From positions 204,831-268,830 of the forward strand of contig NW_019091618.1 in assembly GCF_001949145.1 (NCBI RefSeq): 64,000 bases of DNA, read 5' to 3'. A program made the position numbers and the translations under genes. Shown piece by piece: positions 12,101-21,217 of the stretch (the stretch's first letter is position 1; every line of letters begins with the position of its first letter). The notes below the pieces were generated by a model. That model saw nothing but the letters and a program-made list of their open reading frames with translations, was not told where the DNA came from and did no database searches. The DNA comes from Acanthaster planci. Lineage: Eukaryota > Echinodermata > Asteroidea > Valvatida > Acanthasteridae.

Positions 12101-14964
12101 AAATGAAGAGAAGACATCAGCCAAAAGGATGGAACAGCCTTTGTATGGCTACATGTAACTCTTATAGCAGGTTGTTCGGACTTGCCAAATTACCCATTCC
12201 TTATTATAAGAAACAGAAAACAAAATTTACAAGAAGCTTGAATTTGTTTTTTATACAGTCAACTCTCGGTAATACGAGCTCGGGTAAGACGAGACTCTAG
12301 TTTAGACGAGCATATTTGCCAGTCCTAACTGAGTTGTGCACATTCCTATGAGAGAAAAAATGTGTAATACGAGCTCCGATGTTACGAGATTTTGGTTAAT
12401 AACTGTCTATTTAGCACAAGTTTTTTGAAGGCAACTTGTCAATCAGCCAGTCACTCAATTTGGACAGGTGCTTCCGCAATTCATGCATTTACAGTGGAAC
12501 AGCGCTGCAGTTTTCCTTCACCAAATCGAGCCATGTGTGTCCAGTGCTGCAAGAGAAACGAACAATGGGCGTTTGGGGTCCCTGTACCTAACGCGTACAT
12601 GTAGAAATTCTGTGTGGCAGCTATCATACCGTCTGAACACAAGTGAGTGCCGCCAAAAGTGCTACGATATTTAGGACAGTGGTGAACAAAAGAAATTTTT
12701 GGGTTGATTTTTCCCTGCCCCCCAAAAAAATTCCCCAAGATCAAAGTCCCCCTAGGAAACTAATAAAACGTGTGTTCCGTAACCAAACACCTGGCCCAAA
12801 AATGCCCACTCCCCACCGTAACATAAAAAATATCATCCCTTCCGATTTTGACACTTCTACAAATTCTCAATTTAAGAAAATCATGACTAAATCGTGGTTT
12901 TTAATCAAAAAAATGTTTAAGAAAATAACCCCAAGTTTTGAAGAAAAAAGTGTACCCCTCGCTAATAATTTTTCACCAACCCACATGCCTTTCCAAAATA
13001 AAATCTGATATTTGCCCTCTGCTGTCCACTCCACCAATAGCTGGTTTCTTCCCATTTTTATGTGCAACAAGCCCAGCTCTGGTGTTGGTTACCAACTACA
13101 GTGTTAATGTACCTACGTTATGTGCATACTTGCAGATCTTATCACAGTGTGTGGGGCCGCGGACATGTGATACTGCATCGCTCCAAATCGACATGACTGG
13201 TGGAAATTCTGCTTCCTCCGTTCTTACATTTTATAATTATTCTTTATTACAAGTCTTCATTCATTAAACTATATCTCACTTTGATAAACAAATGTTTTAA
13301 GATCAAATTCATGTAACAAAATGATGCATACTTGTACACATGAACGGTCGATTGGTGATACATACGTCAAGCAGGACGGCAGCTTTCGCGTAAGACGAGG
13401 TGTGGATAATAGGAGCTAATTTATTAAGTCCCAAGGCCCTTGTAATTAACGAAAGTCGACAGTACAAGTATTATGTGAGTACAGTACCTAAGTGCATTGT
13501 AAATGGAGCTGGAACATATTGAAGAATTTGACAGTTTTGATTTTCAGTGACTCAAATGCTGAAGAGTAACATCTTTTTTCTTCTGCTTTGAAGTGACTCG
13601 TCTTTGGCTTCTCTTAAATTCTCAATTGTCCAAATTCCTTCTATTTTAAAAAAGTTGGGAGCACTGATTTTTCAAGCAGCTGAATGGTTAGCGTGATGGT
13701 GTTTGTTACAGCAGCATTCCATTTTAGCAAACAAAACTAGGAAAAATGTAACCTTACACCATCACATCTTAGAAAACTAAAGAGGGATGCACATGCTTAG
13801 ATTACCTGTTCCCATGATTAATTATTACTGTACTTTAAATACATGTAACTATATACATGTACATTGTCAATGCATGTACCTTGCGAAGCATCCTTCAAGA
13901 GAAGTTCACATTCCTCTAAGTCTTTTTCCAAGCCTTCTGATCGTTTGTTGATGACATTTAGGTATTTCTGTATGCTGTCTGGCATATTACTATCGGCAAC
14001 ATCCAATTCATCATCTTCAGAGCCAACCATCTCAACCTACATGGACAACATCAATGATCAAGTTACTCCTAAACTTCTGGTGTTTAATGAAGTATACTTT
14101 TAAAACAAGATTTTTCTTTTCACACTGGATGTTTCTCACTTCAACTGAATTTGTCCCTCTTGCAACCCCCCAGTGTTTTCAGTATTTTCATGTTTGCGTC
14201 CAGACTTGAGTCATCCCAAATAGTACATGTATGCATGCTTAATGCAAAATGTGGTAAAACCAGTAACTGTAACCCTTACTGCCTTCAGGCTTTCTCCAAG
14301 TACATGTACCCTGCTGACTGCTGAATCCAACAGGATACAACAGAAAAGTGGGAAGTCCACTGAACAAGACAGAATCCAACAGATTGAAAAACGGCCTTTT
14401 GTTCATTGCTCACAACAAAATCCCACAGAAAGCTCACTGTGGGATATATCGTTGGGTTTAGCATGGATGAATTGAGGTAATGCTAAGTCCAAAGAAATTT
14501 ACAGAACAGTGAGGACAGTCAAAAACTCATTAAAACAGACAATTATTATGTTTGTTAGTTTTTTTAGAATTGGTTTTTTTTTTGGTTGCTTGTTTCCTTC
14601 TTCAATTTTGTAACCCAAAAAAATTGTGAAAAATATTATGAAAATATTAAATACCAAAAAGTTTTGAACAGAAACATTTCAACAAACTTATGATAAGTCA
14701 ATAGATACAAAGAGTTTTCACTTGTTGCTAGTCCTGCTGGCTGCATGAAAATTCTGCATGTACACCTGTACATCACTGAATGATCCCTACACTAGTACAA
14801 GGCTAGAATAGGTGTACATGTACTACTTAATATTTCTGTACCTCATCCAACTTCTCTTCTAGCTCATACTCATCACTCTGGGAAATTACATTCTTTAAAA
14901 GCGTTTGAGTCTTCAACTGTTGGATGTCTGCCTCAATTAGATCTTCTTCACCGTCAGGATTCAT
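1..14964 (-). CDS. LRRIQ1: LRRIQ1-like gene, 5' part, eight spliced coding exons, runs off left edge
   Basis: Spliced CDS, read on the minus strand: 14964-14842, 14036-13880, 11673-11585, 7408-7267, 5699-5476, 3686-3612, 984-845, 176-1. Every junction has AG/GT borders and the phases agree, giving about 375 codons. The product opens with an acidic stretch (MNPDGEEDLIEADIQQL), followed by SEDDELDVADSNMPDSIQ and LNVINKRSEGLEKDLEECE. A charged Q/E/K-rich coiled coil comes next, then an IQ calmodulin-binding motif (LIQAAVRSYRVRRKY) across the 845/176 junction and a second charged helix. The order (acidic N-terminus, coiled coil, IQ, coiled coil) and the E/D-x-N-x-P-x-S/I...N..KRS segment match the N-terminal half of vertebrate LRRIQ1, which carries leucine-rich repeats further on (outside the window). 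LRRIQ1 is expressed in ciliated cells and testis; its role is poorly defined. Start chosen as the first ATG after an upstream in-frame stop in the leader. Another IQ/coiled-coil protein is possible. Confidence 0.72.
845..984 (-). CDS. LRRIQ1: LRRIQ1-like coding exon 7 (IQ motif)
   Basis: The acceptor is cgttttag|gctgaa and the donor atatag|gtgaga, phase 0 to 2. It encodes a charged helix ending QAATLIQAAVRSY. This is the first half of an IQ motif (IQxxxRxxxxRxxY) that the next exon completes with RVRRKY. Confidence 0.75.
1323..2336. mobile_element. Pogo/Tigger-like MITE in LRRIQ1-like intron
   Basis: The left end reads CAGTGGAATGTCCCTATAATG after TA. The right end read inverted is CAGTGGAACATCGCTGTAAC. 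Terminal similarity continues into the GGTATAG repeats. The right flank is TT instead of TA, probably by mutation. I see no transposase ORF. Confidence 0.6.
3612..3686 (-). CDS. LRRIQ1: LRRIQ1-like coding exon 6 (25 codons)
   Basis: This 75-base exon is phase 0 at both ends. The acceptor is gtacttgaag|atattc and the donor caccag|gtatgt. It encodes IFQEKAEQELELESKKRQED and a short tail, continuing the coiled coil. Confidence 0.7.
4400..5360 (+). pseudogene. Non-LTR retrotransposon remnant (RT C-terminal region)
   Basis: Degenerate plus-strand coding similarity across frames. It starts ADDVALTVSTPYTAEVEEKL, and 4669-4935 holds TFKSHLENFMNKISARVRG, TWGTSFSTVKSSA and SYLPFLSGVLPP. These fit the tail of a jockey/CR1-type reverse transcriptase (FADD box, then the TWGA...L..SAL...Y and YLPVL.GI.P blocks). 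Several stops and frameshifts show it is dead. It lies antisense in the intron between LRRIQ1-like exons 5 and 6. Confidence 0.65.
5476..5699 (-). CDS. LRRIQ1: LRRIQ1-like coding exon 5 (coiled coil)
   Basis: The acceptor is tgtctgaag|gtgagt and the donor agacag|gtaaac, phase 1 to 0. It encodes 74 codons of Q/K/E/L-rich heptad-like sequence containing AWKDLLELDNKLKQQERDM and ELKQLQQQRQ. A strong coiled coil is expected. Confidence 0.72.
5971..6283. promoter_or_regulatory. Three DR1-type nuclear receptor half-site pairs
   Basis: TGACCTTTGACCT at 5971-5983 and 6135-6147, and TAACCTTTGACCT at 6271-6283. In reverse complement these are AGGTCAAAGGTCA, the DR1 element bound by HNF4/RXR-type receptors. 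Extra single TGACCT half-sites lie between. All are in the intron between LRRIQ1-like exons 4 and 5. They may be part of a dispersed repeat and not functional sites. Confidence 0.4.
7267..7408 (-). CDS. LRRIQ1: LRRIQ1-like coding exon 4
   Basis: The acceptor is catgtag|gtcctg and the donor acaacag|gtgata, phase 0 to 1. It starts VLSEVEDEERKESDH and ends LLHQQLALHTT. The LSE.E.EE start resembles the segment that follows the N-terminal helix in vertebrate LRRIQ1. Confidence 0.65.
7931..8451 (-). pseudogene. LINE 3' end (L2/CR1-like) with ATT microsatellite tail
   Basis: The 105-codon reading frame at 8451..8134 contains IAPDYLCELLDV, YGDRSFTIYAPRLWNRLP and LDTFKSRLKTHL, the standard C-terminus of L2/CR1-type ORF2. 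Downstream on the same strand come the AGCGCTTTGAGAT block and (ATT)n at 7931-7951, typical of the 3' end of these elements. It is 5'-truncated, as is usual for LINE insertions. Confidence 0.8.
8452..10677. other. Intronic stretch without recognised feature
   Basis: Lies in the intron between LRRIQ1-like exons 3 and 4. A poly-C run is found near 8590. The longest open frame (9505..10122 plus, 205 codons) has irregular composition, no splice context and no motif I know. Confidence 0.5.
10678..11370. mobile_element. Pogo/Tigger-like MITE with TA duplication
   Basis: Inverted ends are CAGTAAACTCCGGCTCAGTC on the left and CAGTAATCTTCCACGTAG on the right (reverse complement), flanked by TA at 10676-10677 and 11371-11372. 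Inside, subterminal motifs of the kind GCCGACTTAT/GCCAACTTA are repeated in both orientations. No ORF of note. Confidence 0.65.
11585..11673 (-). CDS. LRRIQ1: LRRIQ1-like coding exon 3
   Basis: The donor is gatagg|gtaaga. The acceptor AG follows a pyrimidine tract (tttttcttcctgttttcct) about 25 bases upstream with no AG in between. The exon completes a phase-1 codon and ends in phase 0, encoding EDGDEFYYQSAEMKELAFVL and an acidic tail. The acceptor is less certain than those of the neighbouring exons. Confidence 0.62.
12256..13462. mobile_element. Pogo/Tigger-like element, non-autonomous, TA duplication
   Basis: The left end reads CAGTCAACTCTCGGTAATAC with further ACGAGCTCGGGTAAGACGAG. The right end, inverted, reads CTGTCGACTTTCGTTAATTAC and also carries a CTCGTCTTACGCG block. 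TA flanks both sides (12254-12255, 13463-13464). The terminal style closely resembles Tigger/pogo elements. No intact transposase is visible. Confidence 0.65.
13690..13735. mobile_element. Fragment of the 1323-2336 MITE end
   Basis: The stretch GGTGTTTGTTACAGCAGCATT followed by CCATTTTAG repeats the right terminal sequence of the MITE at 1323-2336 with a few changes. No partner end was found nearby, so this is a solo or truncated end. Confidence 0.4.
13880..14036 (-). CDS. LRRIQ1: LRRIQ1-like coding exon 2
   Basis: The acceptor is gtag before GTTGAGATGG and the donor is caag|gtacat. The exon runs from phase 0 to phase 1. It carries the segment most similar to vertebrate LRRIQ1: an acidic run, then NMPDSIQKYLNVINKRSEG and a Leu/Glu-rich helix. 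Confidence 0.72.
14842..14964 (-). CDS. LRRIQ1: LRRIQ1-like coding exon 1
   Basis: The exon itself runs 15002..14842 with an acceptor (ttgttacttag) at 15003 and a donor (gag|gtacag) at 14841. I place the initiator ATG at 14964-14962. It encodes an acidic helix ending KLDE, phase 0. The 38 bases between acceptor and ATG are treated as leader. They stay open in frame but join, through the leader exon that ends at 16485, to an in-frame TGA. Confidence 0.65.
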
Positions 14965-15002
14965 ACTTCTAGTTGCTGCATCAAGCCACACATAAGCAAC
15001 AT

Positions 15003-16484
15003 CTAAGTAACAAATGGGGCATGGGCAAGTAATGTGTATCATGAAATTGTGTTGATGAAATTAAAATAAGAGAAAAGGAACACAAGTAATTCAAAGAAAA
15101 TGTCTGATTCCAAAAAGAAATGAGCAGAGCAACCTAAATGAGCAACCCAAATTAGAAGTTTTTAGAACAAAAAAAGCATGCAAATCCTTTCCTACATGTA
15201 ACTGTTAAGATTCAAGTTCTCCAAAGGGCTCTTTTTATATTCAATTCTGCTTGATAACCAAAGATGGGCATGCCCGACTCCCCAATTGGGTGCATTTCAT
15301 TGTACACATGTATGTATGTCACTTTGTGTTAAGTCCAACCGTAGCATCCATACAAACTACATGTATAGTTGGGATGGTTCCAACCATACATCCCAACTAC
15401 AGCGCTGGTCAAAGTTGGACCGGCCCAACTACAGTACAGAGTGCCAGCGTGTGCTTTAGCACATGCCAAAGTCATTTTGTTTATATTGGCAACTCATGCT
15501 AACAGAAACTACATGTACATGTATGGCTACTTTTTGTGTCATGGATGAAATGCAGCATGGTTGGCACATACATGTACATGTATTAGATAAATTATGTCGG
15601 GGGAACAGGTTAACTAGTATGAATGCCACTGGTTAAGTCAACTCTTACATTCTGTACACCTGCATGCCTTCATGTACATGTACAAAAAATGTATTGCAAC
15701 GAGCCCACCAATGACCAACGAAGTTCGACCACGTTCGTCTCGGCTGCTGCTGTGACGTGGCAACACCCATCAGGCAGGATGTGTGACATGTGCTGTACTG
15801 TGTAGCAGTGATAGATTGAGAGACTTAAAAATCCCCCCGCCACCGGAAATGGTCACAAGATATGGAGCAAGCATGGTCATTGGTGGGCTCGAAGCATGTG
15901 CAGTTTGATATACATGAACGGCATGAACAAAGCGACAGTCCACAGGTGGAAGCGAGAAATTGGTGAGCAAAAATCTCATTTTTCAAAAACTGGCCAAACC
16001 CCAATGTGTAACAACACGATGACCATGTAAACGTTGTTGGCTCAAAGTCACATGGAGCATGGCAGAAAAGTGACTTTGTGCTCTCAGTTCTCAAAGTGGG
16101 CAGTCTCCTAACTACATGTATTACTACTACTGTATGTCCATATGTAACTTAAAGTTTAGCCAATTTGTAGAGTACATACGGACGCCATAATAGCCATCAG
16201 AAAGCAAAAACATGTCCAGAAAAGTTCACTTTAGGAGGGAAAACACCAAGTCGCTAACTTAGAAAACAACTAATCCTCAGACATTGTCAGACCAGTGTAA
16301 GGCCTCGGCCTACTCGTTTTGTGCACAGTGCAGTGGCGTTCGTATATGGAACTCTTTGTGAGGCCTAGTTACTCAGATTAGTGTGGAACTTACAAGTTAC
16401 ACCACAATAACCATGATAACTGATAACAATGTCAAGCTTATAATTACTAGTAATAATTATAAGCTTGACTTCGTTAATACATAC
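15003..16484. other. First (leader) intron of the LRRIQ1-like gene
   Basis: Contains several TACATGTA palindromes and, at 15370-15410, an inverted pair TAGTTGGGATG / CATCCCAACTA. The perfect hairpin at 16431 lies at its start. No coding exon is recognised. Confidence 0.45.
16431..16469. repeat. Perfect 16-bp hairpin next to leader-exon donor
   Basis: GTCAAGCTTATAATTA (16431-16446) and its exact reverse complement (16454-16469) flank a 7-base loop. On the minus strand it begins about 15 bases inside the intron that follows the probable LRRIQ1-like leader exon. Confidence 0.7.
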
Positions 16485-16568
16485 CATCTCGTCGTGCATC
16501 ACAGCCCCTGTCAATAATGTGTCAACCATTCGGTCATAAGCTAGGAGGGCGCTAGGCAGCAAGTGCAC
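16485..16568 (-). other. Probable LRRIQ1-like 5' leader exon (3' part)
   Basis: A good donor (gagatg|gtatgt) lies at 16484. Spliced to the acceptor at 15003, this stretch would put a TGA in frame ahead of the ATG at 14964, so it reads as untranslated leader. The true 5' end is not defined. A short ORF in this segment (ALLAYDRMVDTLLTGAVMHD) is the only alternative I see, and its phase does not fit the downstream exon. Confidence 0.4.
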
Positions 16569-16924
16569 ATTTTTTATGTTGGACTACGTACAGTACATGT
16601 ACGTAACGGTGCACGAATCCGTCGTCAGTACGTACAGGTACTATACAAAGTGCATGTGCCTTAATACATAGACTCGGTTCAAGAAGTCGGTAACTGAAAT
16701 AGGAAAACAGGCACGTTTTGCTAGCATAATTACTATGCCACTGTTCATTTCACCAGACTGCTTTGCCATGAGTCGTCTGTGTGATTCGCGCAGCGTAGGA
16801 CCATGGAGGTAAAAGTCCAGGAATAACATTGTGCTTTAATTAAAAAAAAACTTCGATGCACAATTCAGATCAGACGAAAGCCCAGCTGTAGTGCCATCAA
16901 GTATTTATTTTCATACAATGAAGT

Positions 16925-17400
16925 ATTTTTGTTCGGATTCGTTTTTATAAGTACACTTTTTCGAAGTTTGTTTTTCTGAAGTACTTTTTCAACTCCGTTT
17001 TGACGGGATGCCCTTTCTAAAGTTTGTTTGCAAAATATAACTTGTTCTTATGATGAGATGTAGTTCTGGAAATGTAATGTCAATTTTTGGAAACAAATTG
17101 TTTTTACGATATAGGCCTATCTTTTGATCAAGTTTGTTTTTATGACACATATCTTTTCCCGGTTAATTTTCAAGGGGCTCATATTTTGGAGGTTGAATGT
17201 ATTTCTCACAAAACAAACTAAAAAAGTGTGTCTCGTAAAAAGATTTGTTTCCAAAAATTGAAACAATGTTTCTAACTATAGATATCATACAAACTAGAGA
17301 AAAAGTCTCGAACAAATAAACTTTGGAAATATATTTCTCGTCAAAACGGAGTTCGAAATACATGTTTCCTAAAATCAGACTTAAAAAAACTTCAATTTTT
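16925..17400. repeat. Large imperfect foldback upstream of LRRIQ1-like gene
   Basis: Sequence on either side of about 17165 is inverted. Bases 16991-17004 (AACTCCGTTTTGACG) pair with 17339-17353. Bases 17081-17109 (CAATTTTTGGAAACAAATTG and onward) pair with 17233-17260. Repeated motifs AAGTTTGTTT and TTTTTACGA occur throughout. No coding is seen. It is probably an old foldback transposon. Confidence 0.55.
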
Positions 17401-18239
17401 GAAAAAATAAATTTGAAGACAATACAGGGCTTTGTAATATCCAGAAATGTCCAATGTCAAAATAATGACACCCAATCAAGATGTACAACATAGGCCTATG
17501 CAGTGGCGTATAACTGGCCATATCGGTTAAATTTCGCTGGGGAAAGGGCTCTAGGGTGACCTCATCCATTGCGTTAGGTCATAGTAAAACAATGACTACT
17601 GACTAAGCCGACTTCTACCAGATTTTTTTGTTCTCTGATTTCGGGGGGGGGAGGCCCGTGACTCGCGGCCCCACTCGGTTAAAATACATGTACACGTACG
17701 TCATTGCGTACAAGTACATGCTAGGTAAAAATCAAACCATGGAGGTTGGGAAACATTGTAATGGCTCCACCCGCGGAGATCCCTCTACTCTACGCTCTAA
17801 CCCAAGCTTGATATCTTCCTAAACCGAGACAAAGTCATTTAAAACAAACACATGTACCAATAAACCCTTCAGAAGGGCATATAAGAGGTTTTATGAAACA
17901 TTTCCACCACCACCACCCCTCGAAAAAAATCGTCCTTCCCCTAAAATTGGATCTGGATTTGTCCCTGATTTTCCTTTCCCACTTGAGCTCATCATGATGC
18001 ACTTTGCCACTGTTTTTGCGTTTGTGTTAATGGTTATTTATGTTGGTCAAAACATAATGGCCGAGATAGATCCACGGGGATTATGCCGTACGTCGCGCTT
18101 AAGTCGCTAGTCAATTCCGACGTGTTGCCCTTCCTCTTGCCACTTCAACTCCGCCGCAGTTGCCCATATAGTGGACTACCCTCTACCAGGCTCCTTTCTT
18201 GACGGTATATTCCTCCACTCCACGGTCCTCTGTTACACA
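17401..18239. other. Intergenic, no feature recognised
   Basis: Between the foldback element and the LINE fragment. Bases 18120-18239 may be decayed 3' sequence of that LINE (minus strand GRPLLRFQDLVRYGLFH near 18260). Otherwise nothing is recognised. Confidence 0.4.
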
Positions 18240-19235
18240 GTGAAATAGGCCGTACCGCACCAGGTCTTGGAAACGAAGTAGTGGTCTTCCTCGAGAAGGA
18301 ACTCCAGTGCTACTTGCAGAGGATTAGCTTAGAAAGTCGATCCAATGCCATCCTACAGACATTCATGACCAAACCATCTGAGACGACCTTCTGTGAGGAT
18401 AGTGCGCATACTCGCAGTTGCGTTGCAGCACTTCCACATTTGACACTAGATCCGACCATTTGACGCGTAGAATCCTCTCAGGAAGACAGAAGCTGTTAAG
18501 CCTGGCGATCTGCACTGCATAGGCAGACAGGTTCTCGGTCCCATACAGCAGTGTAGACAGAACACCTGCTTTGTAGACTGCGATCTTTGTCTTCGACCTA
18601 AGCTTCCTGTTACTCCACACGCGCCTCCTGAGTCGACCCAAACGACTCACAGCTCTGCCAATGCGTCTATTGAGATCTGTCTCCCAGATACTCGTACGTG
18701 CCAGTGAGACGCATGACCCGAGGTAACAGAACTCGCGATCGTCTACCACTGACAAGTTCTTCCCATTATAGGTAAGAACACTTCAGTATGGAGCCTGATT
18801 CTCTACTTCTTGGCACATGATAATTGCCTTTGTCTCGCTGAACGTTAGACCAAACACTGCAAAGGAGGTAGTGAAATGAGGGAGCACTGAGGGTGCCGAG
18901 TGAGCGACTACCGCAACATCGTCAGCAAACAAAAGGACCCTAACAGTGAAGTGAGACAACTTAGTCTTAGCTCGGATTCGCTGGATATTGAAAAGCCCGC
19001 TGTCGAAACGAGAGTGCAAGTAGATTCCCAAGGTANNNNNNNNNNNNNNNNNNNNNNNNNNNNNNNNNNNNNNNNNNNNNNNNNNNNNNNNNNNNNNNNN
19101 NNNNNNNNNNNNNNNNAATCTTCTCAAGTACGCTCTGCATAAACCTGAGCTCGATTTACTGTGTCGAATGATTTTGTGAGGTCCTAAAAGCGATGCAGAG
19201 ATCCACATGCTTTTCCCTACCTTTTTTTGGTAGCT
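18240..19235 (-). pseudogene. LINE fragment: RT palm and C-terminal domain
   Basis: Minus-strand reading shows LLFADDVAVVAHSAPSVL (RT active site FADD), FGLTFSETKAIIM, then FCYLGSCVSL, RRIGRAVSRLGRLRRRVW, LSTLLYGTENL and RILRVKWSDLVSNVEVL. These belong to the RT and connection region of the same LINE type as the copy at 50480-52560. Short frameshifts and an 81-base assembly gap (19036-19116) interrupt it. Confidence 0.78.
19036..19116. other. Assembly gap, 81 N
   Basis: Run of N inside a LINE fragment. Reading frames drawn through it are not real. Confidence 0.99.
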
Positions 19236-19239
19236 GACG

Positions 19240-20095
19240 ACACGGTGTTGTAGTTGAGACCTGGAAGTCCAAGACCGAGACCTAATGACCCAAGACCTCA
19301 AGACCTTGTATGTAAAGCATGCAATAAAAGAATTGAAAAGAATTACAAAAACACGTATCATGTGCAACAAGGGAAATATAACTTTTTATTGACATCAAGA
19401 CAGCTTCCTTGTAGACTTAAAACATTAGTAAAGTTAATTAACAATAATTTAATCCTTGCCATGTTTATAATTTTCTCAAGACAACCCTGCTCTGTTGCAT
19501 CCAACATAATCCAGCACAATTGAGGTATGCAACCTGACTAAAACAACTGACTATGCACTTGAGGACAAAACATTAGAATGAATTAGAAACAGAAGCTAGA
19601 ATGACTCAAACTGTACTCAAATATATGTACATGTCAAGTTTTTCTGCTGAGGTGCCTCGTCAATGCTGAACTTCTTCCGGGTCTCTCTGAAATCCCGATT
19701 CGTTACAGGACAGAATTTACACACTGCGGAGTGTTTTTGTTGCCAGCTTTGCTGTCCATGTAGGCCGTCTTTAAAACTATTAAGCGTATAGTGGCAAATT
19801 TACATGACATCTCCGATTACTTACCAAGTTGTGTGGCGGTGTCAGCAACTTAGCGAAGAGGCAAAATTTTATCACAATACAGTGTACTCTACAGTGTAAA
19901 TAAAACACGGTCTCTAGTCGAGTGTAATCGATTCTGCACAATGAGTGCAAGTTCACGTTTGTATGCAATATTGGTGGTCTCGATATCGAGACCAGCAAAA
20001 TACCGAGGCCACAGGGTACCGAGACCGAGACCTCGGAGACCAGGAAAAACGGTCTCACGGTGAACACTGGGAGACCAAGGTCTAAAACTGCACAG
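19240..20095. mobile_element. Insert bounded by GAGACC/GGTCTC repeats, splits the LINE
   Basis: Both edges are rich in short purine-rich repeats: GAGACCTGGAAGTCCAAGACC near 19256 and GAGACCGAGACCTCGGAGACC near 20022, followed by GGTCTC copies in inverted orientation. The stretch between them has no recognisable coding. It separates two co-oriented LINE pieces and is best read as a later insertion. The class (perhaps hAT-like) and exact ends are uncertain. Confidence 0.4.
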
Positions 20096-20109
20096 AGTGG
20101 GTAAATACG

Positions 20110-20340
20110 CTCTTCCAGGACTTTAAGCCTCTGCTCCTAAGCACGTATGAGTCTTGCCATAGCACCAAACACGAACGTTCAGCAAGAAAATTCCCGGGTA
20201 GTTGCAATCAGGATTGTCCTTTATGAGCAGCATGAATTTAGCATCCTTGAGACACTGAGACACCTTCCCACAATTCTAATAGCTAACAACAAAACGATAA
20301 AGTTGTGACAGGAAAGGGCTGTCTGACAAAGCCAGGATCT
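20110..20340 (-). pseudogene. Upstream part of the same LINE (finger region)
   Basis: The minus strand carries LKDAKFMLLIKDNPDC and NYPGIFLLNV. These correspond to the WKDA..VPL.KKGD..DC.NYRGISLL block that precedes the RT active site in this LINE class. It is co-oriented with 18240-19235 and separated from it by an unrelated insert with GAGACC repeats. Confidence 0.5.
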
Positions 20341-20480
20341 TGACAAATTCGGCTAGTATATGCCATCGGTACCTCTGAAATCCCCTGCAGTTCAGCAGTG
20401 GGGTCACAAGATACCCAGTTTTCGTGTGTAGCTACGAGGAGGCGCTGCAGGAGTCTTGATCATGGTGGAGAGGCTATATG

Positions 20481-20524
20481 TACTCACTGGCAGGGGGAGA
20501 TTTACTCACTGGCAGGGGGAGATT
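20481..20524. repeat. Perfect tandem duplication of a 22-bp unit
   Basis: Two identical copies starting TACTCACTGGCAGGGGGAG lie between the LINE fragment and the foldback MITE upstream of CFAP68. Confidence 0.8.
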
Positions 20525-20689
20525 TGGCTCTCCTTTTCGACCCGAAACAGGGCAAGCCAGAGGCAGCAGCCGAAGGTAGAAAGTGGGGTTGCAATACTAA
20601 TTACAACTGCACTATTGCACAAGACGCACCACACACATCCTGTGGCAAGGTGCACACCAACACACGTTGGTCAAAAATAATATAAGGTA

Positions 20690-21140
20690 TGGAACTCCAT
20701 TGCTGCCATTTTACGCAGCGCGTGTGGGGCATTTGGGCTGGATCTCCTCACACTTCCGCCGTCGACGGCGCATTGTCGCATCGCATCGTCGCATTGTCGC
20801 ATTTTGAGACCTAGACATTTCTTTAGTTTTGCTACCTAAGGGCGCACAAGATTAAGTCAAGAATGATGCCACTGCATTTTTGTAGGGAAGGATTGGTCAA
20901 AAACTTTTTTTTATTGTATCTTTAAAATCATCAATTACCTGCAACGAATCGAACACCATGCTGAGTCTCCAAATTCCACAGATTTCCGATGCGACGGCAC
21001 GACGCGACAATGCGACGGCACGACGCAACAATGCGCCAGCACGACGCAACAATGCGCCGTCGACGGCGGAAGCTAGTGTAGGGAGGTCCAGGTCAAAATG
21101 CCCCACATGCGCCGCGTAAAATGGCAGCAATGGAATTCCA
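20690..21140. mobile_element. Foldback MITE with TA target duplication, just upstream of CFAP68
   Basis: Both ends carry long inverted repeats. The left end reads TGGAACTCCATTGCTGCC and the right end reads the same with one change on the opposite strand. The similarity continues for about 60 bases through the TTTTACGC and GTGGGGCAT blocks and CCGTCGACGGCG. TA flanks both ends (20688-20689 and 21141-21142). Inside the right arm are three 21-bp GC-rich units of the type GCGACGGCACGACGCAACAAT. There is no coding potential. It is probably a non-autonomous Tc1/mariner-type element. Confidence 0.7.
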
Positions 21141-21217
21141 TATGAAGGAAAAGCAATAGCGGTTGGAATGGGAGATTAACATGAGCACTTACTACTTGAA
21201 TTAAGTCTACCCTTCCT

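Noticed and set aside
16641-16829. 62-codon minus-strand ORF as a first coding exon of the LRRIQ1-like gene
   Set aside because: No donor in a compatible phase and no similarity to the acidic LRRIQ1 N-terminus. The ATG at 14964 gives a better start.
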